Positions 1 to 6,358 are shown, counted from the first letter of the stretch. The stretch is DNA of 8,840 nucleotides from Massilioclostridium sp965141735 (GCA_965141735.1 CBCSOX010000107.1:1-8840), one strand, 5' to 3'. The notes: generated by a model from the sequence alone, not told the origin. Numbers and translations: made by a program.

Positions 1-288
1 GCCTTTACCCTACCCTACGAATTGCTCCGCTCCGACACCGCTCTCCTTATGCTGGCCAACTCGGAATTTTTAATCCTTCTGAACCAATCCTCCACCGACC
101 GAGATAAACTGGCGGGGCTTCTGCATATTTCTGAAAACCAGCTGGGCTATATCACCATTGTGGCGACGGGATGCGGCCTGATCCGCTGCGCCCGAAACAT
201 TGTCCCATTTGAAAACTGCTTCCCTCGGAACACCCGTCTGTATGGGCTGATGACCACCAAGCCGGACGAGGCACTGAGAGGGGTGTAG
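1..288 (+). CDS. VirB4-type conjugation ATPase, C-terminal end (partial)
   Basis: The reading frame is open at the left edge and ends at TAG 286-288, giving the last 95 residues. Stretches such as PYELLRSDTALLMLANSEF, FLILLNQSS, LAGLLHISENQ and NTRLYGLMTTKP match the tail I know from VirB4/TraE-like ATPases of Firmicutes conjugative elements. These are cytoplasmic motors that power the type IV secretion channel. The Walker motifs lie upstream of the window, so ATPase function cannot be checked here. The gene directly precedes the M23 cell-wall hydrolase, the usual order in CTn-type elements. Within the window this tail shows no lesion, unlike the next gene. The family call is from memory of sequence patterns, not from a search. 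Confidence 0.8.
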   Translation, partial: AFTLPYELLRSDTALLMLANSEFLILLNQSSTDRDKLAGLLHISENQLGYITIVATGCGLIRCARNIVPFENCFPRNTRLYGLMTTKPDEALRGV

Positions 289-374
289 TCATAGATGAAA
301 GGAAATTTCTGCAGGAGGCCGCCTTTGGCTCCCTGTATTTTTTTACCGGGAGGAATGTCATTGAAAGAAATTAA
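285..374 (+). other. possible small ORF between virB4 and the hydrolase gene, no normal start
   Basis: Frame 3 encodes VVIDERKFLQEAAF followed by GSLYFFTGRNVIERN and stops at TAA 372-374. The composition looks protein-like, and its end overlaps the start of the next gene, which would suit translational coupling. A purine-rich GAGGGG at about 278-283 lies a normal distance before ATA 291-293, but there is no ATG, GTG or TTG in frame. It may be a small ICE gene whose ATG became ATA, or a chance open frame. I do not recognise the product. Confidence 0.25.
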
Positions 375-2100
375 AACAAAGGCGGAATTTGGGAAGCCGA
401 AGCTGCTGGAGAATGCAGCCAAGGCTCCGAAAACAGCCATGAAGGACCTGTGACTGAAATCCAAGGGTAAGTCTATTTCTGAACTGAAGGAAACTCCCTT
501 TGCCAGCCAGAGAGGGGAAGCCTCCAACGCCCCAGCGAACAATGCTGTCCGGCGTCGAAACCACCGCCAAGAAGGGCGCAAACCGTACTTACCGGGGCGG
601 GAAAAAGCTGGCGCAGACCACAGCCAAAAAAGTCAGGGCAAAACGGGAGATTTCTCATACTCTTTTGGAAGTTGAACATTCCGGTGGAAAAACAGTAGAG
701 GCTGCCAAGGATACCGCTTCCAAAATACGGACGAAGAATACGGCAGCCAAGGCCATCAGGGAAAAACCAAAAAAGTGGTAAAAACCTCCAGCCGGTCTGT
801 AAAAGGTGTGAAGCAGAGAGTTAAGGGGGTTAAGACAGCCCAGCGAACTGAAAAAACCGCACAGCAAACAGCTAAGGCAACGCAGAAAACAGCGCAGGCC
901 ACCGCAAAGGCGACAAAAGTTGCTGCCAAAGCCGCCAAAGCCGCAGCGAAGGTAGCTGTGACAGAACTAAAAGCGGCGGTTCAGGCGACCGCCACCGCTA
1001 TGAAAGCAGCCGCAGCAGCGGTCAAGGTTCTGATCGTCCTGATTGCCGCCGGGGGCTGGGTGGCGGTAGTCATCATCCTGTTCATTTGCTTGATTGATTT
1101 GGTCGTCGGCTCCTGTTTTGACCTATTCTTCGGCTCCGACTCCACAGGAACCGGCACCAGTGTAACACAGACGGTACCCTCAACCGAGAGTATTTGGCGC
1201 ACATACAGGAAATCGAGGACGCCAATGCCCACGACCGGCAGGAAATCACCTCCAATGACGGGATGCTCTTCTTCAATTGGGAGGACGTCCTCGCCGTATT
1301 TTCCGCCAAAGTGACCGGCGTGGAGGGTGGGGCACAGGTAGCTTCTCTGGACGATGGCCAAGTACAGCAGCTACGGGATATCCTGTGGGAGATGAATGCG
1401 GTAAGCTTCAGCACCCGCACTGAGAGCAGCGAAGTTGAGGTAATCACAACCGATGAGGATGGCAAGGCAACCTCCCATACCGAAACGGTGACAGAAACCA
1501 TTCTGGAAATTGCCATCACCCACAAAACCCCAGAGGAAATGGCTTTGCAGTACAGCTTCAACTTCCGGCAGAATGAGTATCTCGGCTTAATGTTGGAGCC
1601 GGAGAACCAAAACCTGTGGGCGGAACTGCTGGATGGTTTTGTCAGCGGCGGGGAGATCATAGCCCCCAACACCGATTGGGAGGGAACCAGCATTTTCCAG
1701 TGGCCTCTTCCACAGAGCTACACCATTACCTCGTGGTTTGGATATCGGGAGAACGCCTTTCACCGGGGAGATTGCATACCACAGCGGAACCGACATCGGC
1801 GCGCCGGGAGGGACTCCCATCCTTGCGGCGGCAGACGGGACCGTCACCATCGCCAATGCAATCGACTCCTGGGGCGGCGGGTATGGGTACCACATCAAGG
1901 TAAAGCACAACGATACCTTCGACACCTTGTACGCTCACAGCTCTTCCACCTGCGTGACTGAAGGCCAGCAGGTGAAGCAGGGCGAGGTGATCGGCTACGT
2001 CGGCACCACCGGCAATTCAACCGGCAATCATCTACACTTCGAGGTTTGGCAAGATGGAGAGCGCACCGAAGCTCTCGGATTTTTCAAGGCGAAGGAATGA
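355..2100 (+). pseudogene. ICE cell-wall hydrolase, M23 peptidase (CD1108-type), broken
   Basis: This is a membrane-anchored peptidoglycan hydrolase that would open the cell wall for the conjugation channel. The start is ATG 355 or TTG 361; GGGAGG at 348-353 fits TTG 361 better. Pieces in order: a Lys/Ala/Thr-rich cytoplasmic N-terminus (KTAQQTAKATQ-like repeats, about 545-1010), a membrane helix (VLIVLIAAGGWVAVVIILF, about 1027-1083), an extracellular linker (about 1180-1750), and an M23 domain (about 1756-2100). The domain keeps the zinc ligands of YHSGTD (His codon 1780, Asp codon 1792) and NHLHFEV (first His codon 2029). Lesions: TGA 451-453 (neighbouring text suggests a former TGG), then frame changes near 545-552, in the A6 run 769-774, near 1174-1180, and near 1752-1757. 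No single frame can make the whole protein. A M23-only fragment from TTG 1738 would lack the membrane anchor. The identity is confident; the decay could be partly sequencing error, which would be testable. Confidence 0.85.
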
Positions 2101-2104
2101 AGAA

Positions 2105-2132
2105 AAGCCCACAGGAGAAATCCCGTGGGCTT
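2105..2132. terminator. two-way terminator between convergent genes
   Basis: AAGCCCAC (2105-2112) pairs perfectly with GTGGGCTT (2125-2132). Inside, after an A/C mismatch, GGA pairs with TCC around a GAAA tetraloop. On the minus strand the stem runs into CTTTTCTT, a good terminator tail. On the plus strand the tail is weaker (TTATACCTTTTC). It sits 4 bases after the hydrolase stop and overlaps the stop codon of the minus-strand regulator, so it insulates two convergent genes. Confidence 0.8.
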
Positions 2133-2552
2133 ATACCTTTTCAAATCGATATCCAATTCCCCGAATCGAACTGATTCGGCAGTTGGAAATTTCATTCAGT
2201 TGCAGCTTTCTGCGAAGGCTTCGAACATGGTGGCTGACAACCTCATGCTGTTTCTATCTTCCGGTCCCTTCCAGACATGCTCATAAATTTGTGTAAAAGT
2301 GAGGACTAGGTTTCTATTCTGCAGGAAGTAAATTAGTATGTCATACTCTTTGCGGGTGAGAGTGATTTCTGAATCCTTGGAATATACGCAGCGTTCTGCT
2401 TGATGGACGGTCAAATTAGGGGAGACGGGAAATTTAGCGCCTGTTGTTGTCGCAACTTCAATCTTCATATCCCAGGATGAAAGCAGGGAGAGAATAGAGT
2501 TGTAGAAAGAATCATCTGGATCATCAAATTTTATGATGATGACTTTTCTTAT
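2131..2552 (-). pseudogene. short OmpR-type winged-helix regulator without receiver, broken
   Basis: The minus strand encodes a DNA-binding winged-helix domain: EITLTRKEYDILIYFL, then LTFTQIYEHVWKG, then in the other frame VVSHHVRSLRRKLQLN and SIRGIGYRFEKV, ending at TAA 2131-2133. These are the helix, recognition helix and wing of OmpR/PhoB-family output domains. The frames join near 2251-2257; restoring one A in the AAA run there gives a 140-residue protein. Upstream, the open frame begins IRKVIIIKFDDPDDSFYNSI, far too short for a normal 120-residue receiver with a phosphorylated Asp. A good AAGGA sits 6 bases before ATA 2550-2552, where an ATG would be expected. The next in-frame ATG (2466-2468) lies within the protein. 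It is probably a dead relative of receiver-less regulators found in mobile elements. It lies 149 bp downstream of the ABC operon on the same strand, which hints it once regulated it. Confidence 0.7.
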
Positions 2553-2701
2553 ACAATTTCCTTATTTTCCTTCTTTATCCAACTTTAAATCTCAAACAAT
2601 ACAGTCTGGGATTCATCACTGCATTTATCCCATAGATACCTCATTGCTTCACCTTGTCTGGGTTGTAAATGCCCCAGATAACATGATGGGGGTTCGAGGC
2701 A
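2553..2701 (-). other. non-coding gap with coding-like remnants
   Basis: No intact gene lies here. On the minus strand, just after the ATPase stop, one frame reads NPHHVIWGIYNPDKVKQ and stops, and another continues MRYLWDKCSDESQTVLFEI and stops. Both look more protein-like than random sequence and could be one small broken gene, but I recognise neither. No clear terminator hairpin was seen after the ATPase gene. Confidence 0.2.
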
Positions 2702-3367
2702 TCATTGAATCTCTTTCTTTGTCGTCCTATGTGTACGCTCCACCATTTGGAGTCCCCCTTTGCGAAGCCTCAAAACAATATCCGCCTGCTTTGCAAGCTC
2801 GCCCGAATGGGTCACAACGATCACGCATTTATCGAGTTCACGGGCGCTTTCCTTTAAGATGCCAGTGATTTCAGCCGCCGTGTCTTCGTCCAGGTTGCCT
2901 GTGGGTTCGTCCGCCAGGATAAAGGGCGCGCCGGATGCCAGCGTGCGGGCGATGGCCACCCGCTGCTGCTGTCCGCCGGAGAGTTTGAGCACATTGCGCT
3001 TCGTTTCCTCCTTGGTCAGTCCAAGTCGCTCTAAAATGGGCAAGGGGTCCTGTTTTGCGGTCAATTTTACGTTCTCCACCGGCGTCATGTAATCGATCAG
3101 GTTATAGCTCTGAAAAATCAGGGAGACATGGTTGCGCCGATAATATTGCAGGCCGCGCCCGGCGATGTTTTCTCCGTCAAAAAGGATTTCTCCTTTTGTC
3201 GGGGAGTCCAGCCCGCCCAAGAGGGAGAGCAGCGTCGTTTTGCCCGAGCCGGACGGCCCCAGAATCGCATACATCATTCCCGTTTCAAATACGGCATTCA
3301 CCCTGGACAAAACCTTGTTTCCCTTTGCGTAAGAATAAAAGACCTCTTTGGTTTCTAAAACAGCCAT
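2702..3367 (-). CDS. ABC transporter ATP-binding protein, MacB/LolD-type
   Basis: A 221-residue cytoplasmic ATPase that should drive the FtsX-type permease encoded just upstream. All motifs are present: Walker A GPSGSGKTT (37-45), Q-loop FQSYNL (Q86), signature LSGGQQQRVAIAR (129-141), Walker B FILADEPTGNLD (149-160) and switch His in VTHS (H187). The length is normal for this family (about 220-230). ATG 3365-3367 has AAGGGAG eight bases upstream, and the gap to the permease stop is only 18 bases, so the two genes form one operon. The C-terminus after about residue 205 is basic (RTHRTTKKEIQ). MacB-type pairs export peptides, antibiotics or lipoproteins, or sense them as BceAB-like systems do; the substrate cannot be told from sequence. 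The gene shows no lesion. Confidence 0.93.
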   Translation of the reverse strand: MAVLETKEVFYSYAKGNKVLSRVNAVFETGMMYAILGPSGSGKTTLLSLLGGLDSPTKGEILFDGENIAGRGLQYYRRNHVSLIFQSYNLIDYMTPVENVKLTAKQDPLPILERLGLTKEETKRNVLKLSGGQQQRVAIARTLASGAPFILADEPTGNLDEDTAAEITGILKESARELDKCVIVVTHSGELAKQADIVLRLRKGGLQMVERTHRTTKKEIQ

Positions 3368-3385
3368 TTGTTGTTTCTCCCTTCG

Positions 3386-4810
3386 TTAGCTCATTTTTGA
3401 TAGAATTTCCCTGGGCTTTAAACGCATGACCGACGCCGAGGAAACCCCAACCGAAAGAACGATGATGGTAAAGCCGATGAGATAAAGCAGAACCATATTG
3501 TCAAGGCCGATGGCCACATCCAGCGGCTCCACCGGAGCATTCTTCTGCGCGGATTCCCCGCCGTCGCCATTGTTATTGATCACAACATCATCCTGGTTCG
3601 CGTTGTCCTTCATCTTAATATCCAATCCGTTATCGTTCTGCGGTGCAGGTTGCTCTTCTGTGGACTGCACCTGCGCCTGCAGCAGGCTGTTGCCGATCTG
3701 GCCCGCGATGAGATTGCTTGAGAAGAAGGACAACCCGAACGCGAACACCGCAATCAGGAGCACCTCCGCCAGATATTGGCCAATGACGGCCCCTTTTCGG
3801 AATCCGATGGAGAGCAGCACACCCGTTTCGTGGATGCGGCTTTTCGCCCACATGGTCAGGATGAGGGACAGCACCACGGCACTGACCGCCACAATCAGGA
3901 TGAGGACGGTGGTAATCAGGGACTGGAATTTCTCCAGCGGTGCGGCGGCGGCCTGGTAGGTTTTATTGTTGGTCTCTACCTTGAACGCCCGCCAGTCGAT
4001 GGTATCGTTCTGTTTGAGTTCGGAAACGATCTCGTCGAGCTGCGCCGGGTCGTTTACCCCAAACACGACGCTTTGATAGCCCGCCGCGGAATTCGACATC
4101 AATTCCTGATAAGCCTGAATGCCGGAAAAAATTTGATTTTCCAATTTATCAAAGGAGTTGACGTTGGCATATGCCTGCTCCTGTTTTACCACCTCAAACA
4201 GTCCGATGATTTTGATTTCGGTTTTTTCGCCGCCATCCACGGCTAAGGTGATGCTGTCTCCGATTTTCAGGCCGTTTTTCTCGGCTAAAGCCTTGCTGAT
4301 GACCGCCACATGCCCGCCGTCCACCGGCACATGGCTTCCCTCGATGAGTTTCAGCGTCTCGTTCCGGAAGAATTTGCTGTTTTCCGTGCCCGTTACAAAC
4401 CGGCCGTACACCCGGTCTCTGTATTTGTCCTTGACGGGGACTGTGCCGGGAATGACGTCCAGATTCGTGGAGACAAGGCATAGCGCCGCGCCGTCATAGC
4501 TCTTAATCCCGGTCGCCCCCATCACCTGATCGATGATCTCCTGGGTCACGGGCATCTTGGTGTCAATTGTAAAGTTGCCCTCTTCGTCGGTTTCCATCTT
4601 GTAATACGGATTGTTTTCTGAGTAGTCGGGGGCCATCTCAAATTCCCCGCCCAACGCGTAACGTAAATTGTCCTGCGTGACCCGTGTCGCCTTCTCAATG
4701 GAAAGCCCTGTCAGCACAAAGGTCGCCATCACCAGCAGAATGATGAACAGCAAAGCGCTTTTGCCTCTTTTTTTGGTGACGTATAAAAATGCCCGTTTGA
4801 TAAATCCCAT
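3386..4810 (-). CDS. FtsX/MacB-type ABC transporter permease
   Basis: A 474-residue membrane protein and the partner of the ATPase that follows. ATG 4808-4810 was chosen because GGAGGTG lies six bases upstream; an open frame reaches 4927 but would add 39 unlikely residues ahead of the real N-terminus MGFIKRAFLYVTKKRGKSA. Topology: helix 1 at about 19-36, a large extracytoplasmic domain at about 40-295 (MacB periplasmic-like core), then helices at about 298-320, 344-365 and 439-460. The FtsX-type coupling segment is HETGVLLSIGFRKG (328-340), and the C-terminal MRLKPREIL is typical of the family. The loop between helices 3 and 4 is long and rich in Asn, Gln and Asp (about 380-430), probably outside the cell. 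With four helices this is a MacB-like half transporter rather than a ten-helix BceB. A 60-base sample (4441-4500) counts to 62% GC, much higher than the acetyltransferase gene to the right. Confidence 0.92.
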   Translation of the reverse strand: MGFIKRAFLYVTKKRGKSALLFIILLVMATFVLTGLSIEKATRVTQDNLRYALGGEFEMAPDYSENNPYYKMETDEEGNFTIDTKMPVTQEIIDQVMGATGIKSYDGAALCLVSTNLDVIPGTVPVKDKYRDRVYGRFVTGTENSKFFRNETLKLIEGSHVPVDGGHVAVISKALAEKNGLKIGDSITLAVDGGEKTEIKIIGLFEVVKQEQAYANVNSFDKLENQIFSGIQAYQELMSNSAAGYQSVVFGVNDPAQLDEIVSELKQNDTIDWRAFKVETNNKTYQAAAAPLEKFQSLITTVLILIVAVSAVVLSLILTMWAKSRIHETGVLLSIGFRKGAVIGQYLAEVLLIAVFAFGLSFFSSNLIAGQIGNSLLQAQVQSTEEQPAPQNDNGLDIKMKDNANQDDVVINNNGDGGESAQKNAPVEPLDVAIGLDNMVLLYLIGFTIIVLSVGVSSASVMRLKPREILSKMS

Positions 4811-4829
4811 ATTGAACACCTCCATATTG

Positions 4830-4858
4830 ATTATAGCCTTAGAATAGCACGCCGACAT
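4830..4858 (-). promoter_or_regulatory. probable promoter of the permease-ATPase operon
   Basis: On the minus strand a perfect TATAAT (4830-4835) precedes the permease start by about 20 bases. The -35 position, 17 bases further upstream, reads ATGTCG (4853-4858), a poor match to TTGACA. A weak -35 overlapped by repeated elements is typical of promoters that need an activator. The transcription start would lie only a few bases before the ribosome binding site, so the leader is short. Confidence 0.5.
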
Positions 4859-4898
4859 GGAAGCTATATGAAACGTATATGGAGTGGGTATGGAATGG
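4855..4898. promoter_or_regulatory. four 11-bp direct repeats, likely response-regulator operator
   Basis: Read on the plus strand, ATGGAA-like hexamers begin at 4857 (ATGGAA), 4868 (ATGAAA), 4879 (ATGGAG) and 4890 (ATGGAA), so the spacing is exactly 11, 11 and 11 bases. The preceding bases are also alike (AC, AT, AT, GT). A fifth ATGGAG at 4895 is out of phase. Tandem repeats at one helical turn on the same strand are the classic footprint of OmpR/PhoB-family regulators. The block begins on the -35 box and extends upstream, the place for activation. Which regulator binds is inferred only: candidates are the truncated response regulator at the right edge or a regulator elsewhere in the genome. 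Confidence 0.55.
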
Positions 4899-4987
4899 AG
4901 AAAAGAGCCGAAAGCGAGGGATGACACCCGATAAGGAAGTATTGAGAAACATTCAGATTGGGCAGTCAGCAGGCGAAATTTGACAAT

Positions 4988-5028
4988 AAAAGACGGACTA
5001 TCGGCGGTAAGCTGATAGTCCGTCTTTT
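4988..5028. terminator. strong two-way terminator hairpin
   Basis: AAAAGACGGACTATC (4988-5002) is the exact reverse complement of GATAGTCCGTCTTTT (5014-5028). Three more inner pairs (GGC with GCT, one being G-U) leave a 5-base loop. A-tracts and T-tracts flank both sides, so it would stop transcription in both directions. It separates the permease operon and its operator from whatever lay to the right. Confidence 0.85.
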
Positions 5029-5063
5029 ACATTGAGTGGGGTTTCCAAAAGAGCACCCTTTCG

Positions 5064-5094
5064 CACACGACTTTGCGTAGCAAATTGTCGTGTG
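5064..5094. repeat. hairpin, 13 paired bases with a TT bulge
   Basis: CACACGAC (5064-5071) pairs with GTCGTGTG (5087-5094), and directly inside it TTTGC (5072-5076) pairs with GCAAA (5080-5084) around the loop GTA. Two unpaired T at 5085-5086 form a bulge. There is no T-run after it, so it is not a standard terminator. It might be a nicking or recombination site (oriT or element end) or part of a structured RNA. The function is not known. Confidence 0.5.
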
Positions 5095-5098
5095 TTAT

Positions 5099-5146
5099 GC
5101 CCTCTGTCGGCATTGCCGTGAAAATGCTGTTGCCGCCGTGGAGGGC
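5099..5146. repeat. second long hairpin beside the bulged one
   Basis: GCCCTC (5099-5104) pairs with GAGGGC (5141-5146), and inside it CGGCA (5108-5112) pairs with TGCCG (5131-5135). The pairing is less tight than in its neighbour, with asymmetric internal loops. Together with the hairpin ending at 5094 it makes a 5064-5146 stretch of back-to-back structure. An overlapping open frame on the minus strand (5027-5257, 76 codons) runs through both hairpins and looks like a by-product. Confidence 0.35.
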
Positions 5147-5374
5147 AAGGGCTTTTGAAGGGGCAGGAAAACAGACTGTGCTTGCGAGATGAGAAGCCGT
5201 AAGCGCAGGACTGGTTTTATCAGCAGACAGGGCGTATAGGATAGACCCGTCCCTCATTCTCCGTCTGGACTTAGGGCCAACTTAGCCCGATATTGTATAA
5301 ACACTCGGCTGGCTTTGCTACTTCCCAAGTTATGCGAATGCCTCTTCGTACACATTTTCAAAATTTTAATCAGT
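5147..5374. other. gap without a recognised gene
   Basis: I see no convincing gene, promoter or RNA here. The composition is even up to about 5280 and then becomes AT-rich toward the acetyltransferase gene. A weak GGGC/GCCC stem at about 5274-5288 is the only structure noticed, and there is no good terminator after the acetyltransferase stop. The change of composition near 5290 may mark the left end of the DNA segment that carries that gene. Confidence 0.3.
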
Positions 5375-5866
5375 CTATTTGTTATACAGAATATAACGGC
5401 TACTTTCAGCGTCTAATAATTCAAAGCCGCACGATAATAGCGTCTTTTCTGATGCCTTATTTTCTTTGTCTATGTCAGCGGTAATTCTCTTAGCATCTGG
5501 AAACGAAAACACTTTACGCACAAGTAGTGTCACCATTTCCTTACCTAAACCTTTTCCCAGATACGTTTCTTCTCCTAACAGGTAGTCAATTCCGTATGAA
5601 CCCGATATGGGCATAGTTCCAAACTCCTCATTTTTACTATCTTCGCATTTATAGTATTGGCACATTCCAATCGGATACCCTTGAGACAGTACGATGAGAT
5701 GTGTTAACCATTGAAATTCTCTATTGCGCTCTTTCAGTTCATATAACCAATCACTAATTGAAACACCCTGATGCGGTATTTCATACCACCTTTTCACGTG
5801 TTCCCTATTCAGCCAGTTTTCAACTAACGATATATCATCATCGTTTAGCTGTCTTAGTTCTAACAT
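5375..5866 (-). CDS. GNAT acetyltransferase, AAC(6')-like
   Basis: A 163-residue cytoplasmic enzyme that probably transfers an acetyl group from acetyl-CoA to an aminoglycoside or similar amine. Features in AAC(6')-I order: NWLNREHVKRWYE (17-29, like the WLNRSHIVEWW of AAC(6')-Ib), YPIGMCQYY (64-72), GIDYLLG (92-98), the acetyl-CoA loop LGKGLGKEM (103-111), and DIDKENKASEKTLLSCGFEL (131-150). The length is a little short but complete. Two ATGs sit side by side (5869 and 5866); the second is preferred because AGGTG lies six bases before it. An upstream GTG at 5875 is a less likely start. A sample of the gene (5401-5460) counts to 38% GC against 62% in the permease, so it was probably acquired separately. 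Actual resistance is not proven; some relatives act on other substrates. Confidence 0.82.
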   Translation of the reverse strand: MLELRQLNDDDISLVENWLNREHVKRWYEIPHQGVSISDWLYELKERNREFQWLTHLIVLSQGYPIGMCQYYKCEDSKNEEFGTMPISGSYGIDYLLGEETYLGKGLGKEMVTLLVRKVFSFPDAKRITADIDKENKASEKTLLSCGFELLDAESSRYILYNK

Positions 5867-5961
5867 CATGTTCACCTACAATCTTCTACGCCTTATTCGC
5901 CTATTGCGTTTATAATAAAAAAGGCATCCCTAAATCAGCATGATAAAGGGGAAGTTGACAA

Positions 5962-6086
5962 TTAGGCATATTCAATTATCACTATCTCGTTTCCATCAAT
6001 ATCGCTTAAGCGTGCCTCGTATGGTCCCCTATCATATCTAATAGCTTTAGACAGTGACCCCTTTTTCCTTCAAGCGTTTGATTGTT
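5962..6086 (-). pseudogene. VOC-family (glyoxalase/bleomycin resistance-like) C-terminal remnant
   Basis: On the minus strand TIKRLKEKGVTV is followed, after a one-base slip near 6045-6050, by SKAIRYDRGPYEARLSDIDGN and EIVIIEYA, ending at TAA 5962-5964. The pattern, an amphipathic helix and then aromatic-xx-DxDGNEIxxIEY, is the last strand block of a VOC fold. The N-terminal two thirds are missing, and the fragment is also frameshifted, so it is dead. It is not a copy of the intact VOC gene at 6359-6766, since the matching parts differ clearly. Confidence 0.6.
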
Positions 6087-6290
6087 AAAGATAAAAAGGA
6101 AAGGTGGCAGCGTATCAATCATAGTCAAACTGAAAAACACGTACCCCGGAAAAAATCCGTACCGCCCGTCACGCTGGAACTGCGGATGGGCGGCAATACC
6201 TATATCGTGTCCACCTGCTTCAATGACCGGGCAAAGGAGGATATGGTCGTTAAAGTTAAGCGCCTCATTTTAAGCGACAGCGACCAGTAA
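6087..6290 (+). pseudogene. TnpW-like transposon protein, start lost
   Basis: The plus frame reads VPPVTLELRMGGNTYIVSTCF, then NDRAKEDMVVKVKRLILSDSDQ, and stops at TAA 6288-6290. The GGNTYIV...F...A.ED...KVKRLI pattern resembles the small TnpW proteins carried by TnpX-type (large serine recombinase) elements of Clostridia; this comes from memory, so the name is moderate. The natural start should be ATG right after the AAAGGTGG at about 6100-6107, but ATC stands there (6114-6116). The open frame extends left only into the VOC remnant. No recombinase gene follows. It lies back to back with the VOC remnant, with a junction near 6086-6095. Confidence 0.45.
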
Positions 6291-6358
6291 CATCCTTGTC
6301 TCGGACAGCCAGTATATGGGCCGTTGCAGATCTGCCTGTGCTGTTCTGTTACCCATGA
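6291..6358. other. short gap with a 10-bp palindrome
   Basis: The gap between the TnpW-like remnant and the VOC gene stop holds the perfect palindrome GCAGATCTGC (6326-6335). It has no T-run and no gene. It could be leftover leader DNA of a lost recombinase gene. No terminator was seen for the VOC gene that ends here. Confidence 0.3.

Noticed and set aside
147..581. 144-codon open frame on the minus strand
   Set aside because: It lies antisense to the VirB4 tail and the hydrolase N-terminus and has no domain pattern.
769..774. Programmed frameshifting at the A6 run in the hydrolase gene
   Set aside because: Three other frame changes and a stop codon without slippery sites are present in the same gene, so decay or sequencing error explains it better.
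1587..1925. Minus-strand open frames under the hydrolase gene
   Set aside because: The plus strand here carries clear M23 and linker homology, so the antisense frames are shadows.
4855..4898. CRISPR-like or satellite array
   Set aside because: The repeat unit is one helical turn with no separate spacers and lies exactly on a promoter; a regulator operator is the better reading.
4811..4927. 39-codon N-terminal extension of the permease
   Set aside because: The GGAGGTG site six bases before ATG 4808-4810 and the normal family N-terminus there decide the start; the extension overlaps the promoter and the phased repeats.
4980..4985. TTGACA as a -35 box before the terminator
   Set aside because: The expected -10 position falls inside the terminator loop and reads GGCGGT, so no promoter is supported.
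5027..5257. 76-codon open frame on the minus strand
   Set aside because: It runs straight through two hairpins, begins without a convincing ribosome site, and its translation shows no domain pattern. I treat it as a by-product of structured DNA, though a real small protein cannot be excluded.
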